A stretch of DNA of 64,000 nucleotides, taken from positions 95,044 to 159,043 of the forward strand of contig QAOA01002553.1 in NCBI GenBank assembly GCA_003255065.1. Direction: 5' to 3'. The position numbers were made by a program, and so were the translations under genes. The DNA is from Cercis canadensis. Its lineage: Eukaryota > Streptophyta > Magnoliopsida > Fabales > Fabaceae. Positions 25,401 through 36,100 of this stretch are shown in pieces (the stretch's first letter is position 1; every line of letters begins with the position of its first letter). The notes below the pieces were generated by a model that saw only the letters and a program-made list of their open reading frames with translations, ran no database searches and was not told the origin of the DNA.

Positions 25401-25701
25401 CATTTGTTGAGAGGCACTCCTTGGCGATTTCTCTGCTACTCACCACTAGGAATTGATTGAAACCCAGCCTGAGAGAAAAAATTGACCCATGTCTCTCTGC
25501 CATGGCGGCTAGGGTCCGACAAATTGGGTTTCGGCCACCAAGAAGATGGAGGTGACCTATGATGGGCAAAGCACCACTTGGTTCGGGTGCCTTGGTGCTG
25601 CCCTTGTTTGCCTTTGGTCGAATACTTGACCCAAGGACCACATAGAAAAACAACAATGCTAAGAACCCTGCAATTGTTTGTAGATAAGAAGGAAGATCCA
25701 T
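22492..25701 (-). CDS. Cytochrome P450, CYP82-like, two exons
   Basis: Exon 1 is 25701-24745 and exon 2 is 23121-22492, joined by a 1.62-kb phase-0 GT-AG intron, giving about 528 aa, the usual CYP82 length. The start at 25701 gives MDLPSYLQTIAGFLALLFFY, a typical ER membrane anchor; an in-frame ATG at 25761 lies upstream of the TATA box and is unlikely. Landmarks: the proline hinge (APEPSGALPIIGHLHLL), I-helix TGSGSTSITLSWALSLL (Gly where many P450s have the acidic residue, a variant I recall from CYP82s), ExxR in KETLRLYPPAPL, PERF in FQPERF and heme loop PFSSGRRSCPGM with its cysteine ligand. No break seen. CYP82s oxidise homoterpenes, sesquiterpenes, phenolics or alkaloids; the substrate here is unknown. 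Confidence 0.93.
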
Positions 25702-25738
25702 GGTTGGGAGGATGGAGTGGTAAACATGCCTGGACATG

Positions 25739-25746
25739 TATTTATA
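25739..25746 (-). promoter_or_regulatory. TATA box of the P450 gene
   Basis: TATAAATA on the minus strand, about 38 bp upstream of the ATG at 25701. With initiation ~30 bp downstream the 5' UTR would be only some 10 nt. This placement argues for the 25701 start over 25761. Confidence 0.6.
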
Positions 25747-25761
25747 ATAGTTTGTGGCCAT

Positions 25762-27260
25762 CTACTTTTGAAGCAACTATCAATGATGAATGTCTCATTC
25801 TTTTGTAAAAAAAATTGTAAAAATATAATTAAAAGATATTTAGATATATAGGTTGCGTTGGGTATGAGAGGTCAAGGATAAAATGGAAAACAAAACATAG
25901 AATCATTGAAAATTATATTTTTGTCCCTTTCACTTGTTATGTATGATACTATGTTTGGAATGTTCATTCTATATTTAGTAGCAAAAGAATAGCATAAAAT
26001 ATCCATTTTATTTCAACCTTGATTCTGCAAAAGTGAGAATCAACATTCCCACCTTGAGAGATTGAATTGCTCATTCCAAGCTCCATGAAATGGGCTAAAA
26101 TTTTTATTTTGTCAACATGTTCTCATTAATTTTATAAAATGGCTCAAGCTAACCTTATCAAATAAAACCTATTTAATACCATGCTCTAAATAAAGGGTAT
26201 TTGTGTCTTTTATTACTAATTCTACTTCCGTTTCATACTCTATTCCATATTAGAGCTGCCAAATTATAGAATGGAATCCATTCCGTTCTCATTCTAATTT
26301 CATGATTTTTATTTTATGTACCAAACAGAGAGTAATTCACTCTTGTTTCTCATGTTTGGTTTGAGGGGATACAGTCCCCTTTGAGCCTCTAAGGTGATGT
26401 ATATATCTCGGTTAGTTTTTCATTAAATTTGATTCACATCTGAAAATTTATTACACTAATTAATTTCACTGACTATAATTCTTATACAAGTACATTAGAA
26501 AGAAATATACACAACATAAAATATACAACATAATTGATCCACGGGATCTTTTATAAAATTGATGTACTAGATTTCCTTTTTCCTATAATAAAGCTAATGA
26601 AAAAGATTGTTTTTTTTTTTATATCTAATTACAAATAAAAAAAATAAAGATATACATTTATTTGTATTCTTTTGTTGATATTTTTTGTTATAACTCTGAA
26701 TTCGAACACAAAATTTATAAATCCAAAAAACAACTTCAATACTACTTAATCACAGACCGATTTACATTTATTTCATTTCATCTTATTGAACTTGGGATAA
26801 AAATGTTGACCATTCAACTTCATTTATGAAGTAGTGGACTAAGCATACATAGATATAATTTCTCATCATCCTCAGCTCTCTGTTTGCCAACAGCTAAGCT
26901 TGCGTGAGTCACGTTGCTTATGTGTATTTATTGTTGGTTGAATAGTTGAACTATTATCGATTTCTCAGGTCGTGTCTTGTGATTTTAAATGTGCACTTCT
27001 CATATTGACTTGATGTATTTAAGAAAAAAATTTATTTACAAGTTATGCGATTAATCTTGCTAAAATTTTTAACTTCATTTATTATTTTGTGATTAATTTT
27101 AAAAAGACGAGTAACATAAATTTCTCATTTTCAAGTTATGCCAAATGAAAAAAAGTTACTATTAAAAGATAAATCCCACAGCTAACAATCAGTAAGTTTT
27201 GAATTTGGATCCTAAATAATTAATCCCCAAATTTACACCCTATCATAACCAAATCAGAAA
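25762..27260. other. Intergenic, AT-rich, no gene seen
   Basis: Upstream flank of the P450. The part near 25850-26340 contains ends resembling GTTGCGTTGGGTATGAGAGG and, inverted, CTCTGTTTGGTACATAAAA, which may be a decayed hAT-type MITE, but the ends do not match well. Nothing else recognised. Confidence 0.45.
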
Positions 27261-27263
27261 TAT

Positions 27264-27400
27264 AACATATGTTCTCATTACATATAATGTATATACCTAC
27301 ACAAAAGGAAGGAAATATATATATATATAGNAACATATGTTCTCATTACATATAATGTATATACCTACACAAAAGGAAGGAAATATATATATATATATAG
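27264..27400. other. Single-N join (27331) with ~67-bp duplicated flanks
   Basis: The stretch starting AACATATGTTCTCATTACAT occurs immediately before and immediately after the N at 27331, each copy ending in a TA microsatellite and AG. The only difference is the number of TA units. This is an uncollapsed contig overlap at a microsatellite. Confidence 0.88.
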
Positions 27401-27403
27401 GGA

Positions 27404-27642
27404 GCCGGTATTTTTACACTCTATTTTACTAATATCACACTTTATTTAATATCTAAATATAATATAAACTACATTACCCTAAATTAATATGAAAAGTTTT
27501 TAACTTTAACTAATTTTTTTTTATATTAAATGAGTATTTTTACTATTAACTAAAATTTTTTTATATTAAATGAAAGTAAATTAGTCTATATTATATTTAG
27601 ATATTAAATAAGGTGTGATATTAGTAAAATCGAGTGTATATA
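27404..27642. mobile_element. MITE with ~55-bp terminal inverted repeats
   Basis: The left arm (about 27416-27470) reads ATTTTACTAATATCACAC and TTTAATATCTAAATATAATA. The right arm (about 27585-27637) is its near-perfect reverse complement. The centre is a short AT-rich loop containing two TTTTTTTATATTAAATGA direct repeats. No coding capacity. Confidence 0.8.
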
Positions 27643-27702
27643 TGTGTGTGTAGATAATTCAGGAAATAATCATTGTCCTTGCTCTAAGAACTAAGATGAG
27701 GT

Positions 27703-28056
27703 AGATAGCAATCCATATGTCACTTCCATTCCTCGTGCATGGACCCTCTTCATAAACTGTGTATCACATGTTTTCTGTCTTATATATTTTATTCTTTCAT
27801 TTTCAAAGCATCACAATAAATAGTTAGCAATTCATATATCACTTCCATTCCATGTGCAGGGACCCTCTGCATGAATTGTGTATCACATGTTTTCTGTCTT
27901 ATCTTTTATTCCTTCATTTTCAAGCGTCACAATAAGCAGTTAGCAATTCATACACCACTTCCATTCCATGTGCATGGACCCTCTGCATGAATTGTGTATC
28001 ACATGTTTTCTGTCTTATATATTTTATTCTTTCATTTTCAAAGCGTCACAATAAAC
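27703..28056. repeat. Three-copy ~119-bp tandem repeat
   Basis: Units start at 27703, 27822 and 27938 (119, 116 and 119 bp). Each contains CACTTCCATTCC, GTGCATGGACCCTCTTCAT or a variant, TGTATCACATGTTTTCTGTC and TTCATTTTCAA. The second and third share changes absent from the first (for example CTCTGCATGAATTGTG). No protein is encoded; a short satellite seed or regulatory array is possible. Confidence 0.92.
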
Positions 28057-28272
28057 AGTAATATTAGTTGGCATAATATCTTTAGGATTTTTATTTGTTA
28101 CCAACAATATTATGGCAACTAATATTTTTAAGAGTCGCATTCACATCACAGTGAAGCTTCACTGCTGCCACGTTTAGTTTAAGCACATATGTAGTAGGAG
28201 CTTTCCAATGACAAACCAAGGTAAGCTTTCGTTATCAATGTCCTCCATAATGAACACCAACATGAACTATGC

Positions 28273-28545
28273 GTGTTGTCACATCCATCTGATAGAGATA
28301 CATTGAAGTATTTTGACATTGTTCACCTGGATTTTGTATCAGAACTGAGAAATGTGAGGTCAGGTCTATGTGCCGATAGTTTTAGTCCTTTTGGAATGGG
28401 CGCCAAGACATATTCATGTTGGCTTGTTATCCTAACTCGTTACAATCTTCCACATGACATGTACATAAAAAGGGAATACATGTTCTTGACTGTTATTATC
28501 CTTGGTCCTCATAATCCGAAAAACAAAATTTATTCGTTCTTGTAA
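28273..28545 (+). pseudogene. CACTA TNP2-like transposase fragment
   Basis: The peptide contains LCADSFSPFG, YSCWLVILTRYNLPHDMYIK and EYMFLTVIILGPHNPKNKI, the conserved block of En/Spm TNP2-type transposases (catalytic-region family Transposase_21). Similarity continues to about 28630 (LKKLWDEGAPTYDIS-like) after an early stop caused by a frame change near 28545. Both the N-terminal region and the remainder of the catalytic core are missing, so it is inactive. Confidence 0.85.
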
Positions 28546-29044
28546 CATTTTCTTGACGATTTGAAGAAGCTTTGGGATGAAGGAGCGCCAACTTATGACA
28601 TTTCATTGAAGCAAAACTTTTGAATGAGGGCACATCCTCAGATGTCAGAGGTTTTGTCCCAAATGGCGGCCATGTCGCAGGAGATATAGGAGCTCCGCCA
28701 GCTGGTGCCATCCAAGCTCTCAGGGGATCTAGCACGTCGACAGAGTAGCTGGCTACGATGTTATCATAGCTACTATAGTAGGGTCATAGTGGGATATTTG
28801 ATGAGGGCCCATAGCCCCTAGCTGACGATGATGATGACTCAGTTAGGACTTGGGAGACAATAACGACATCGAAGATTAGGGTTTAATGTTTTTATTGTAG
28901 TGTACTTTTTTTTCTTTTATTGTATAACATTTATAAATTGTAATTACATTTCATTAATAAAATTCAGCGGTTTTTATATATAATATATTTAAATTGAAAT
29001 TAATAATTAATAATTAATTATTTAAAAAAAATTACACATTTCTG

Positions 29045-29520
29045 AGCGTAACACTGTGATAATATCTCATGGTCATAAATCCATGAGAAACTCACATATT
29101 CATGCGTGAATAGTTCTCACGCATTGCATAGTTTCTCCGTGAGAAATTTTTCATGGTCACTTTCTATCCATGAGAAATCCCTTTTATCACTACTATTTTT
29201 CTCTTGCCTTCATATCCGTGAGAAATATGTTTCTCAAGGAATGTTAGGCATTTTCTCACAGATTTTGTCCATGAGAAAATTAAAAAAAAAAAAATTGTAA
29301 CTTCTCACGGGTTTTCTATCAAACAAAGTCCGTGAGAAAATTTTCTCATGAACTTACTTTGTGAGAAAACCCACGACTTTATCGTGAGACTTCTCTAATA
29401 TTTCGCAAGAATGTTTATTTTTTCTCACAGACCTAAATCCGTGAGAAAGTCTATAAAAACGGCATTTCTCACCGAATTTTTGCCCTTTTCTCACAGATTT
29501 GTTCTATAAGAAAAAGCGCT
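29045..29520. repeat. Subterminal repeat cluster of the CACTA element
   Basis: More than ten copies, in both orientations, of a motif close to CTCACGGATTT / TCCGTGAGAAA lie in under 500 bp just inside the transposon terminus. In known CACTA elements such arrays bind the TNPA-type protein. Confidence 0.85.
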
Positions 29521-29774
29521 TTTTCTTGTAGTGATTCACGTTTTCTATCACAAAGTTTTTAGAGTTTTGTTATATCCTGGGGTAACTTACTTTTGTAGAG
29601 AAGCAACATTACATCCAAGAAAGTGTAATCATTCACACCTCAAAGCCATATATTATTTGTCTCCCTATTTCCTAACATGTTTTGCAGTAAATCTGTTTAT
29701 GATAACCACTTTTTGTTTTATTTTTTTAAGTGAGTGGTATGCTCCATCATCTCTAAAATGTGGTGTAACATGTA

Positions 29775-30133
29775 GCATTGTCAATTTTGGGTCTAACCCA
29801 TTTAATAATTGGACTTAACCAATATAAAATTTTAGTTTTGAGATTAAATTTTGAGACCTTATTAAAATTGGACTTTTTAAGGACCGATCCAATTTCGGCC
29901 CAACTCGATCCGAGCTGGCTTGATTATTAAACAGGCTTGCCCAATTTTAATTCAATTTCTTTTTTCCTTTTATTTTTCTATTTTTGATTAATTTTTCTAT
30001 TTTAAAAATAATACTTAATTCAAAAAATAATATAAACAAGGCCAGCCTAATTATTAAACGGGACTAACAGGGTTGGGCCTGGGCCTTTTTTAGCCTAGCT
30101 CAATTTACCGGGCTGGCCCATTTTAACAATGCT
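29775..30133. mobile_element. Inverted-repeat MITE-like element
   Basis: The left end AGCATTGTCAATTTTGGG and right end (reverse complement) AGCATTGTTAAAATGGGCC match. The interior is rich in GGCC/GGGCTGG words in mirrored arrangement and AT spacer. No coding region. Confidence 0.6.
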
Positions 30134-30515
30134 GGTAGTATGGAGGGGTTCCAGTGAGATGCACCCAGTGATTTTGATATCATTGTGAAAATCTTGAAAA
30201 TTTTCATCACTTAGTATGTGACAGAATACACCGTTCATTTTAAAATGCAAGAACATTACAATATAAGAAAACGTTACAAACTTCTTTCTTTTTTAATTAA
30301 AAAAAGGAATTGGCACATTTTCCTTCCTTTATTGTGTCTCTTGCATTTTAAAAAGAACTGTGTATTCTGTTATATACTGGGTGACTCAATTTTTTGAGAT
30401 CTTCGAACAACATGAAGATTATTAGGTGAGTCCCACTGAAACCCACTCAAATGATAGGTGTAGTATCCAACACCACCTTTAAAGGGTGGTGTAACTTAGC
30501 AATTCCTATTTTTTT
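30134..30515. mobile_element. MITE-like foldback with ACAGAATACAC arms
   Basis: ACAGAATACACCGTTCATTT and TTTTAAAATGCAAGAACA (about 30220-30260) are mirrored by TTGCATTTTAAAAAGAACTG and GTGTATTCTGTTATATAC (about 30340-30380). The right flank has GGGTGACTCAATTTTT, also seen at about 17941. These copies may share a family, with borders uncertain. Confidence 0.55.
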
Positions 30516-32020
30516 ATTGCATTCTCACGAGAAGTAATGCTAATGCTATATATGTAATTATGCAAGTTTCGTGTTGGGAAACTTGAGTTTGAAATGGCTA
30601 CTAAAAGTTAGGTAATATTTTGCTTGAAAGCAAACCTTTGTTCATAAGGGTTAGAAGTCTAGTACTTACCATGTTTGGAGGAAAACAAACAATTAATTAT
30701 AAGAACTCCTTTTCTATGGAGGAACTGATTAATATGGATGTGAGTTAAAGTAGTGTTAAATACATGCTTCTTTTTTGTCAAAAATTAGTTCAACCCAAAA
30801 GTTAAAATTGTTAGGTATAAGCCTACAAATGATTTTATATCTAATATGCCCTTATATATCAAATGATTAATATAAGAAGCAAACTGACTGCTGCCAGAGA
30901 AGATGTATAACCAGACAGTACAAAAAAAATCCAACTTTACATGCGAACTAGGAGCAGGGGATACATGTAAAAAATATGGGAATTACATACGTCGAAGACA
31001 CACATGTTACGGGTCTATTGAGGCAAACGGTGTTAAATTCTAAGCTCTGTAACTACAAAAATAAATCAAACACTGTCTACTGCTAGAGCTGTCTGACAGC
31101 AGCAAAAATTTCCACTTTATACAGTTCTTTTAACAAAGTAAGAAGAAAATATCATACTCACTTAAGACATAAAATTCAATGACATTATGAAATATGGTAT
31201 AGGGAACTCAGCATAGAGATAAATGCTTCAAAAAAAAGCTTTAAAACAGTGTAAAAACAACAACTAACTCATGCTTAAAACAGTCACAAAACATTGAAGT
31301 AGTGTGCCAGACAGCTATCATTTATGCTCCAGACAAACCACCATTCATCTACAAGATGACCACTTACAACCATGAATTTACCCATAACAAAGTTACCCTT
31401 AAACGGCCCCCCAATTAGCCCCCGAAATAATAAGTAAATAATCCCTTCAATTGTGGCATACAACACAAAATATTGCAATTCCCCCAAGCCATAAGCAAAA
31501 GGAAGATACCAGAATTCTTAACACCATATCAATGAAACATGAACCACTATAAAACAAGGCAAGGCCACTGATTCGCACTCTCTCTTTAGCTTCTTTAGAT
31601 TAGAATTTCAAAGCTCTCACATCAATAAAATCAAATCCACAAATATTATGATTGCACAGAATAAACACCAAGATTTACATAAACACCCAAATATTCCAAA
31701 GCCTTGAATATAGCTACAATCCTTATTCATAATCTACTTGCAAGATTGAAATTAATCCAAACAAAATCAACCAAAACATGTCCTGAACTTCTCAATTTGA
31801 CATCTCAAGAAACAAAGCATCCGGAATCATTTCAAAACAGAAGATTATTCAGCCATTGTCCTAGAAACAGAAGAACTTTAGGTTTGGTTCAGAGACAAAA
31901 ATATAAACTAGAAATCGGTAGAAATAGGCTTACCTCTACTCCAAAACAAATAAACTGAGCTTGAAACTCCTTGGTATAGATTTAACCTACACAGGAGTAC
32001 CCTTGAGCTATGAGCCATGT
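30516..32020. other. Intergenic, no gene seen
   Basis: AT-rich spacer. Short open frames here (for example about 31284-31487 minus and 31704-31958 plus) have no family features, coding bias or splice context. No repeat with clear borders recognised. Confidence 0.5.
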
Positions 32021-32026
32021 TGGGTA

Positions 32027-32150
32027 TATACAAACTCCAAAAGTTAAGTTAGATCGAGACCAAACTAAAAGAATGGAAATTGTGTGTGTGTGTGTGTGTA
32101 TACAAACTCCAAAAGTTAAGTTAGATCGAGACCAAACTAAAAGAATGGAA

Positions 32151-32192
<42 letters not shown>

Positions 32193-32308
32193 NCAGGTGT
32201 TGTTGAAGGGTATTTTAGTAATTATGTGTAATTGGTGGGGGGGGGTGCGGGCCGCTGTATTTATACAGGTGTTGTTGAAGGGTATTTTAGTAATTATGTG
32301 TAATTGGA
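32027..32308. repeat. GT microsatellites within duplicated blocks, with N at 32193
   Basis: TACAAACTCCAAAAGTTAAG...GAATGGAAATT occurs twice (from about 32029 and 32101), each followed by a (GT)n run. After the N at 32193 the block CAGGTGTTGTTGAAGGGTAT...GTAATTGG also occurs twice (from 32194 and about 32266), separated by a G-run. The first pair may be a real tandem duplication; the N and the second pair suggest misassembly around the microsatellite. Confidence 0.8.
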
Positions 32309-33129
32309 CCTAAATGAGCCTCGGGGAGATAGGCCTTTGGTATGGGTATGTACAGGTTCCATAATGATTTTCTTCTTCCAGCATATTAGAGCGCCCCTCT
32401 CTCTATATTAAACCATCACTCAAACAGGTAAAGGATATATTTTCCCTCTTACCCACATACTTCTCCAACAGATGCCGTTGGCGACCAAAGCACCATAATC
32501 ATACATCGGCGAAGTCACCAACGGTCCAAGCCATCGCTTTCTTTAATTTTCCCTCACTTTCTCTCTTATCAAACTTGAAACATATATCAAAGGCACCAGA
32601 AATCATAGCCACCCACGCAGATTCTATTTTTATACTCATTCTCGCTCTCTTTCTGGAACATGCGGAAAGGGATCCATGGCAACTCCTCAATCAATAATCC
32701 TTGCTTCTAATACGCTCATAAAAGAAAACGTATGCAAGTTTTCTAGAGTTCAAAAAAACTCTATGTAAAATGGGTTCGCTTACATAATAATAAAACAATA
32801 ACTCAACCAGTCATATATCTAGGTTTTATCCCAAGTTCAAACTTGGCCATTTGCTTATTTTAGTCAATTCTATTGCATGTTATGTTCCTATTATCGTTGA
32901 TTAAATTCTGTATTTCCACGAGAATTCATTGGTAAACTAAGGGTTCTTTATATATTTATCTAGACTGGAGTGGACTAGGCATATATCACATTAGATTCTT
33001 ATTAACAAAAACCGAAGGGATAACGTTCAAGAATTGAGTGAAAGACAATAATTACTGTTTAAACATACATTTGATATATGAAACCTTCATTAATTACATA
33101 TAAGGAAGGAAGAAAATCAAAGCCTTTGC
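32309..33129. other. 3' flank of the terpene synthase, no gene seen
   Basis: No recognisable coding or RNA gene. A 63-codon minus-strand frame at 32499-32690 lacks family features. Confidence 0.5.
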
Positions 33130-36100
33130 TTATATTAGCACTGGTTCCACAAGCAAAGCTGTTATATAACTTTTCATCACTCCTCCAGCATTAGTGTAGC
33201 AATCTTCATCTTTATGAAAGACATCAATGGCTCGTGCAAGGTTGACAATACGCATAAGGAAAGGCATTGGTACCTGAGTAGGTCTAAGGCATTCCTCATT
33301 TATATCCTTCCAAGCATCCACAACTTGCTTACGAAGTTCATTAATGGCGTCTTGCCTCAAGACACCATGTTGCTTCATGTAGCATTCGAGGATTGAAGCA
33401 ACATGCCCCCTTTTCTGTTCAAACTGTGTTAACAGAAAAAAATTAGAAAAATGAAGCAAGCATCTAAAGGTTAAAAGAGAGATCTACAGAGTTGTGTTTT
33501 GTTATTTACAGAGTGTCTTATATGTACCTCATTGGAGACAATGTCATCCATGAGCCTACAAATAACTGCTGCAGCTTTCATAATTTTTGGGTCATCATTT
33601 ATCCATTTGAAGATCTCCTCTGAGGCAGTGTTTCCCATGCCAATGAAAGATGTAGCTGCGAGCATAGAATAACCACTTGATAATGTGGCAATGCTCATGT
33701 ACTCCTCGATGGCAGGTATATAATTGCTATGAAACCATTTGGCCTCAGTAAATTGGGCTTGGACAAATTTCTTCATCTGAAAAATAAATACAAAAACAAA
33801 CAATAATTAAACCAAATTGCAAATTTTACCTGGTTAAATTTTTTATTTTTGGCATCAAAAAAAGAGTGTGTGGCTTAATTAGGCCTCTTAGAGGTAAACC
33901 CATTATTCTTGGAACAAAACCTAATTGCTTAACTTTTAGATAGAATGTTTTTTCTTTATTATTATTATTTTTTCTCCATGAATTGGTTCTTGATAGATTA
34001 GTGAAACCTATTCCACCAAGTGGCTAAGAATTTCCTACTTCAAGCATAAATGGTATGTGCACAAGAAAGTGTATTAGTATTAAAAATCACTTTTGTATTA
34101 CTAACTTAAGCTTTTAGATTAAATTAATTAGTTCTTGATATAACACATATCAAACATGACAAGTTGATCATAGAAAAATATATTTGTACCTAATGAAGTA
34201 GCCAACATATAAAAGGGAAGAAAAGGAGATTATCCTTACCATATCTTTTGCATAATTAACACAATATACTCGTCCTTGTGTGGTTACCTCTTTCTCTATT
34301 TCTTCATAAACCTCCAAAAGTGCCTTATAACATATTTTCATGTATTCTGGGAGATGATCCGAGCAACAAATATCCCACCTAAATTCGTTTAGAAGTTCAT
34401 GTTGGACAACTACAGCAAGAAAATAATTTGAAGATGGAAAATTTAATAGGTAGTTTTATTGTGCTATACCTCTCAATTGCATGGGTAAAAAGTTCTAACT
34501 CTTCGATTTTACCATATGCATCATATATGTCATCGATTATTGATGACATTGCAATAACTTTCATTGTTATCCTTCTCGCAAGAGAATATTGGGGCTCAAA
34601 ATACAACCCCATAATCCAAAAACAGCATTCCACAATCCGATTTCGTGCAAAATATAGTTTTGTAGAAACTTCTAGATCCTTCCACCACCTAGACACCAAT
34701 GACAATTACAAAAAGATACAAAAACAACTGGACATGGTTTATTTTGTTCCTGTCTTTTTTTTCATGGAGGAATCATATGGGATCAATAAACTTACATAGA
34801 GATATTGCCGACTTCTTTTTGATGCAGTTTCTGAACCATGTTGAAATCTAGTTTTGCAAACAGTAGCAGAGTCTCATCATGAGAAGGATCTTCTTCATAG
34901 AAAGATATGTAATATCTTGCCTCTAGCCTAGGCAAGCCCTTGCGAAGAGGACGGTTTAAGATATGGTTGAATTTTGCAGCCAGAGAAGGGCTCATTTTGG
35001 CAATCAAGGACTTAAGATGTGTGCAAACGAAATCAAGAGCTTCATCTTTTTTTTTTTGGTAATAAACACTTTTTCAAAACTATCTTAATGATGATTAACT
35101 TTAACAAAACATGATAAAAAGTGATCAAATTATAATCACAATTTAGAATCAATCTTAACTATTCATTTTATATTCTTATGACTTTTGTATGAAAAATGCA
35201 TTTTGAAATAGGAAAACATCTTAAATTGAGATAAATAAATATGTTACAAATATTTATGTCTTAAATTTAGCATTTTATATAAAAAAAATATATATGAAAT
35301 TTTAAATGCTTGTGTAAATATTCTACTTTCTACTACCGGTGTACCAAATAATAATTCTTCAATTAAAACTGGTATATTACAGACTTCAAGTTAAAGTAAG
35401 AAAGGTCTGAATGTTATGGTTAATTTAATGATTAAAAAAATACATGATCATATAAGTAGGCTAGACTTATAAGAGGTATATCATGTCTATTTAATTTAAG
35501 GTGCTCTAGTATGTTGAAATAAACTTTAGAGCTTCAAAAGAGTATTTTTGGAAGAATGAATGAAAGGGAATTATTTTAAACTTTTAGGAATAATCAGGAA
35601 TATTAAACATTTTTTTAATTGAAAAATCATAAATTTTTGAACAAATTGATCTTTTTTGTGTCATTTTGTCTTAAAAATATTTAAACCCTCCATAATAAAA
35701 ATTCTCCCAAATTTATTTTTGAGGATCTGGGGGATAAAATGGCCTGTCACTATGTATTAATACAAACATCAAAGGTAATTTTATAGGAGACATACCTGAT
35801 GAAACGTGATATCCATGTTGTCTAAGCAGTCGAAAGAGCAAAGCAGAAAAATTGAGATTACTATCATGGGTTATAATATCATTGCGAGTCCAATTGTTGT
35901 GAATTTGCTGCAATGCTTCATCAATTTCACCCTCAAAATGATAAGACACACCCAAACGCTGAACTGAGTCAATTAAGTTTAGTTCTTGTTTGAGGTTATC
36001 ATGAATTGCAGAGACTAGCATTCTCCTCACTTCTTCTTTTAGCATTTGAGCTTGCTGCTCCATGTTATCATCCACTTCCTGTATTTAAAGTTTTAAACAA

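Larger units (their letters stand above)
28262..29533 (+). mobile_element. CACTA (En/Spm) DNA transposon, right half
   Basis: The right end at 29533 reads GCTTTTTCTTGTAGTG, the reverse complement of the canonical CACTACAAGAAAAA terminus. Upstream lie dense subterminal repeats of the form TTTCTCACGGA / TCCGTGAGAAA in both orientations (about 29045-29520), the usual transposase-binding landscape. At 28262-28640 is a piece of a TNP2/Transposase_21 protein, and at 28640-28740 a C-terminal MSEVLSQMAAMSQE-like piece. No left CACTA end was found, so the element is truncated or eroded at its left. Confidence 0.82.

Noticed and set aside
25702-25761. Upstream in-frame ATG as the P450 start
   Set aside because: It lies upstream of the TATA box and would place 20 polar residues before the membrane anchor.
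32499-32690. 63-codon minus-strand frame downstream of the terpene synthase
   Set aside because: No recognisable domain, no splice partners and no repeat origin.
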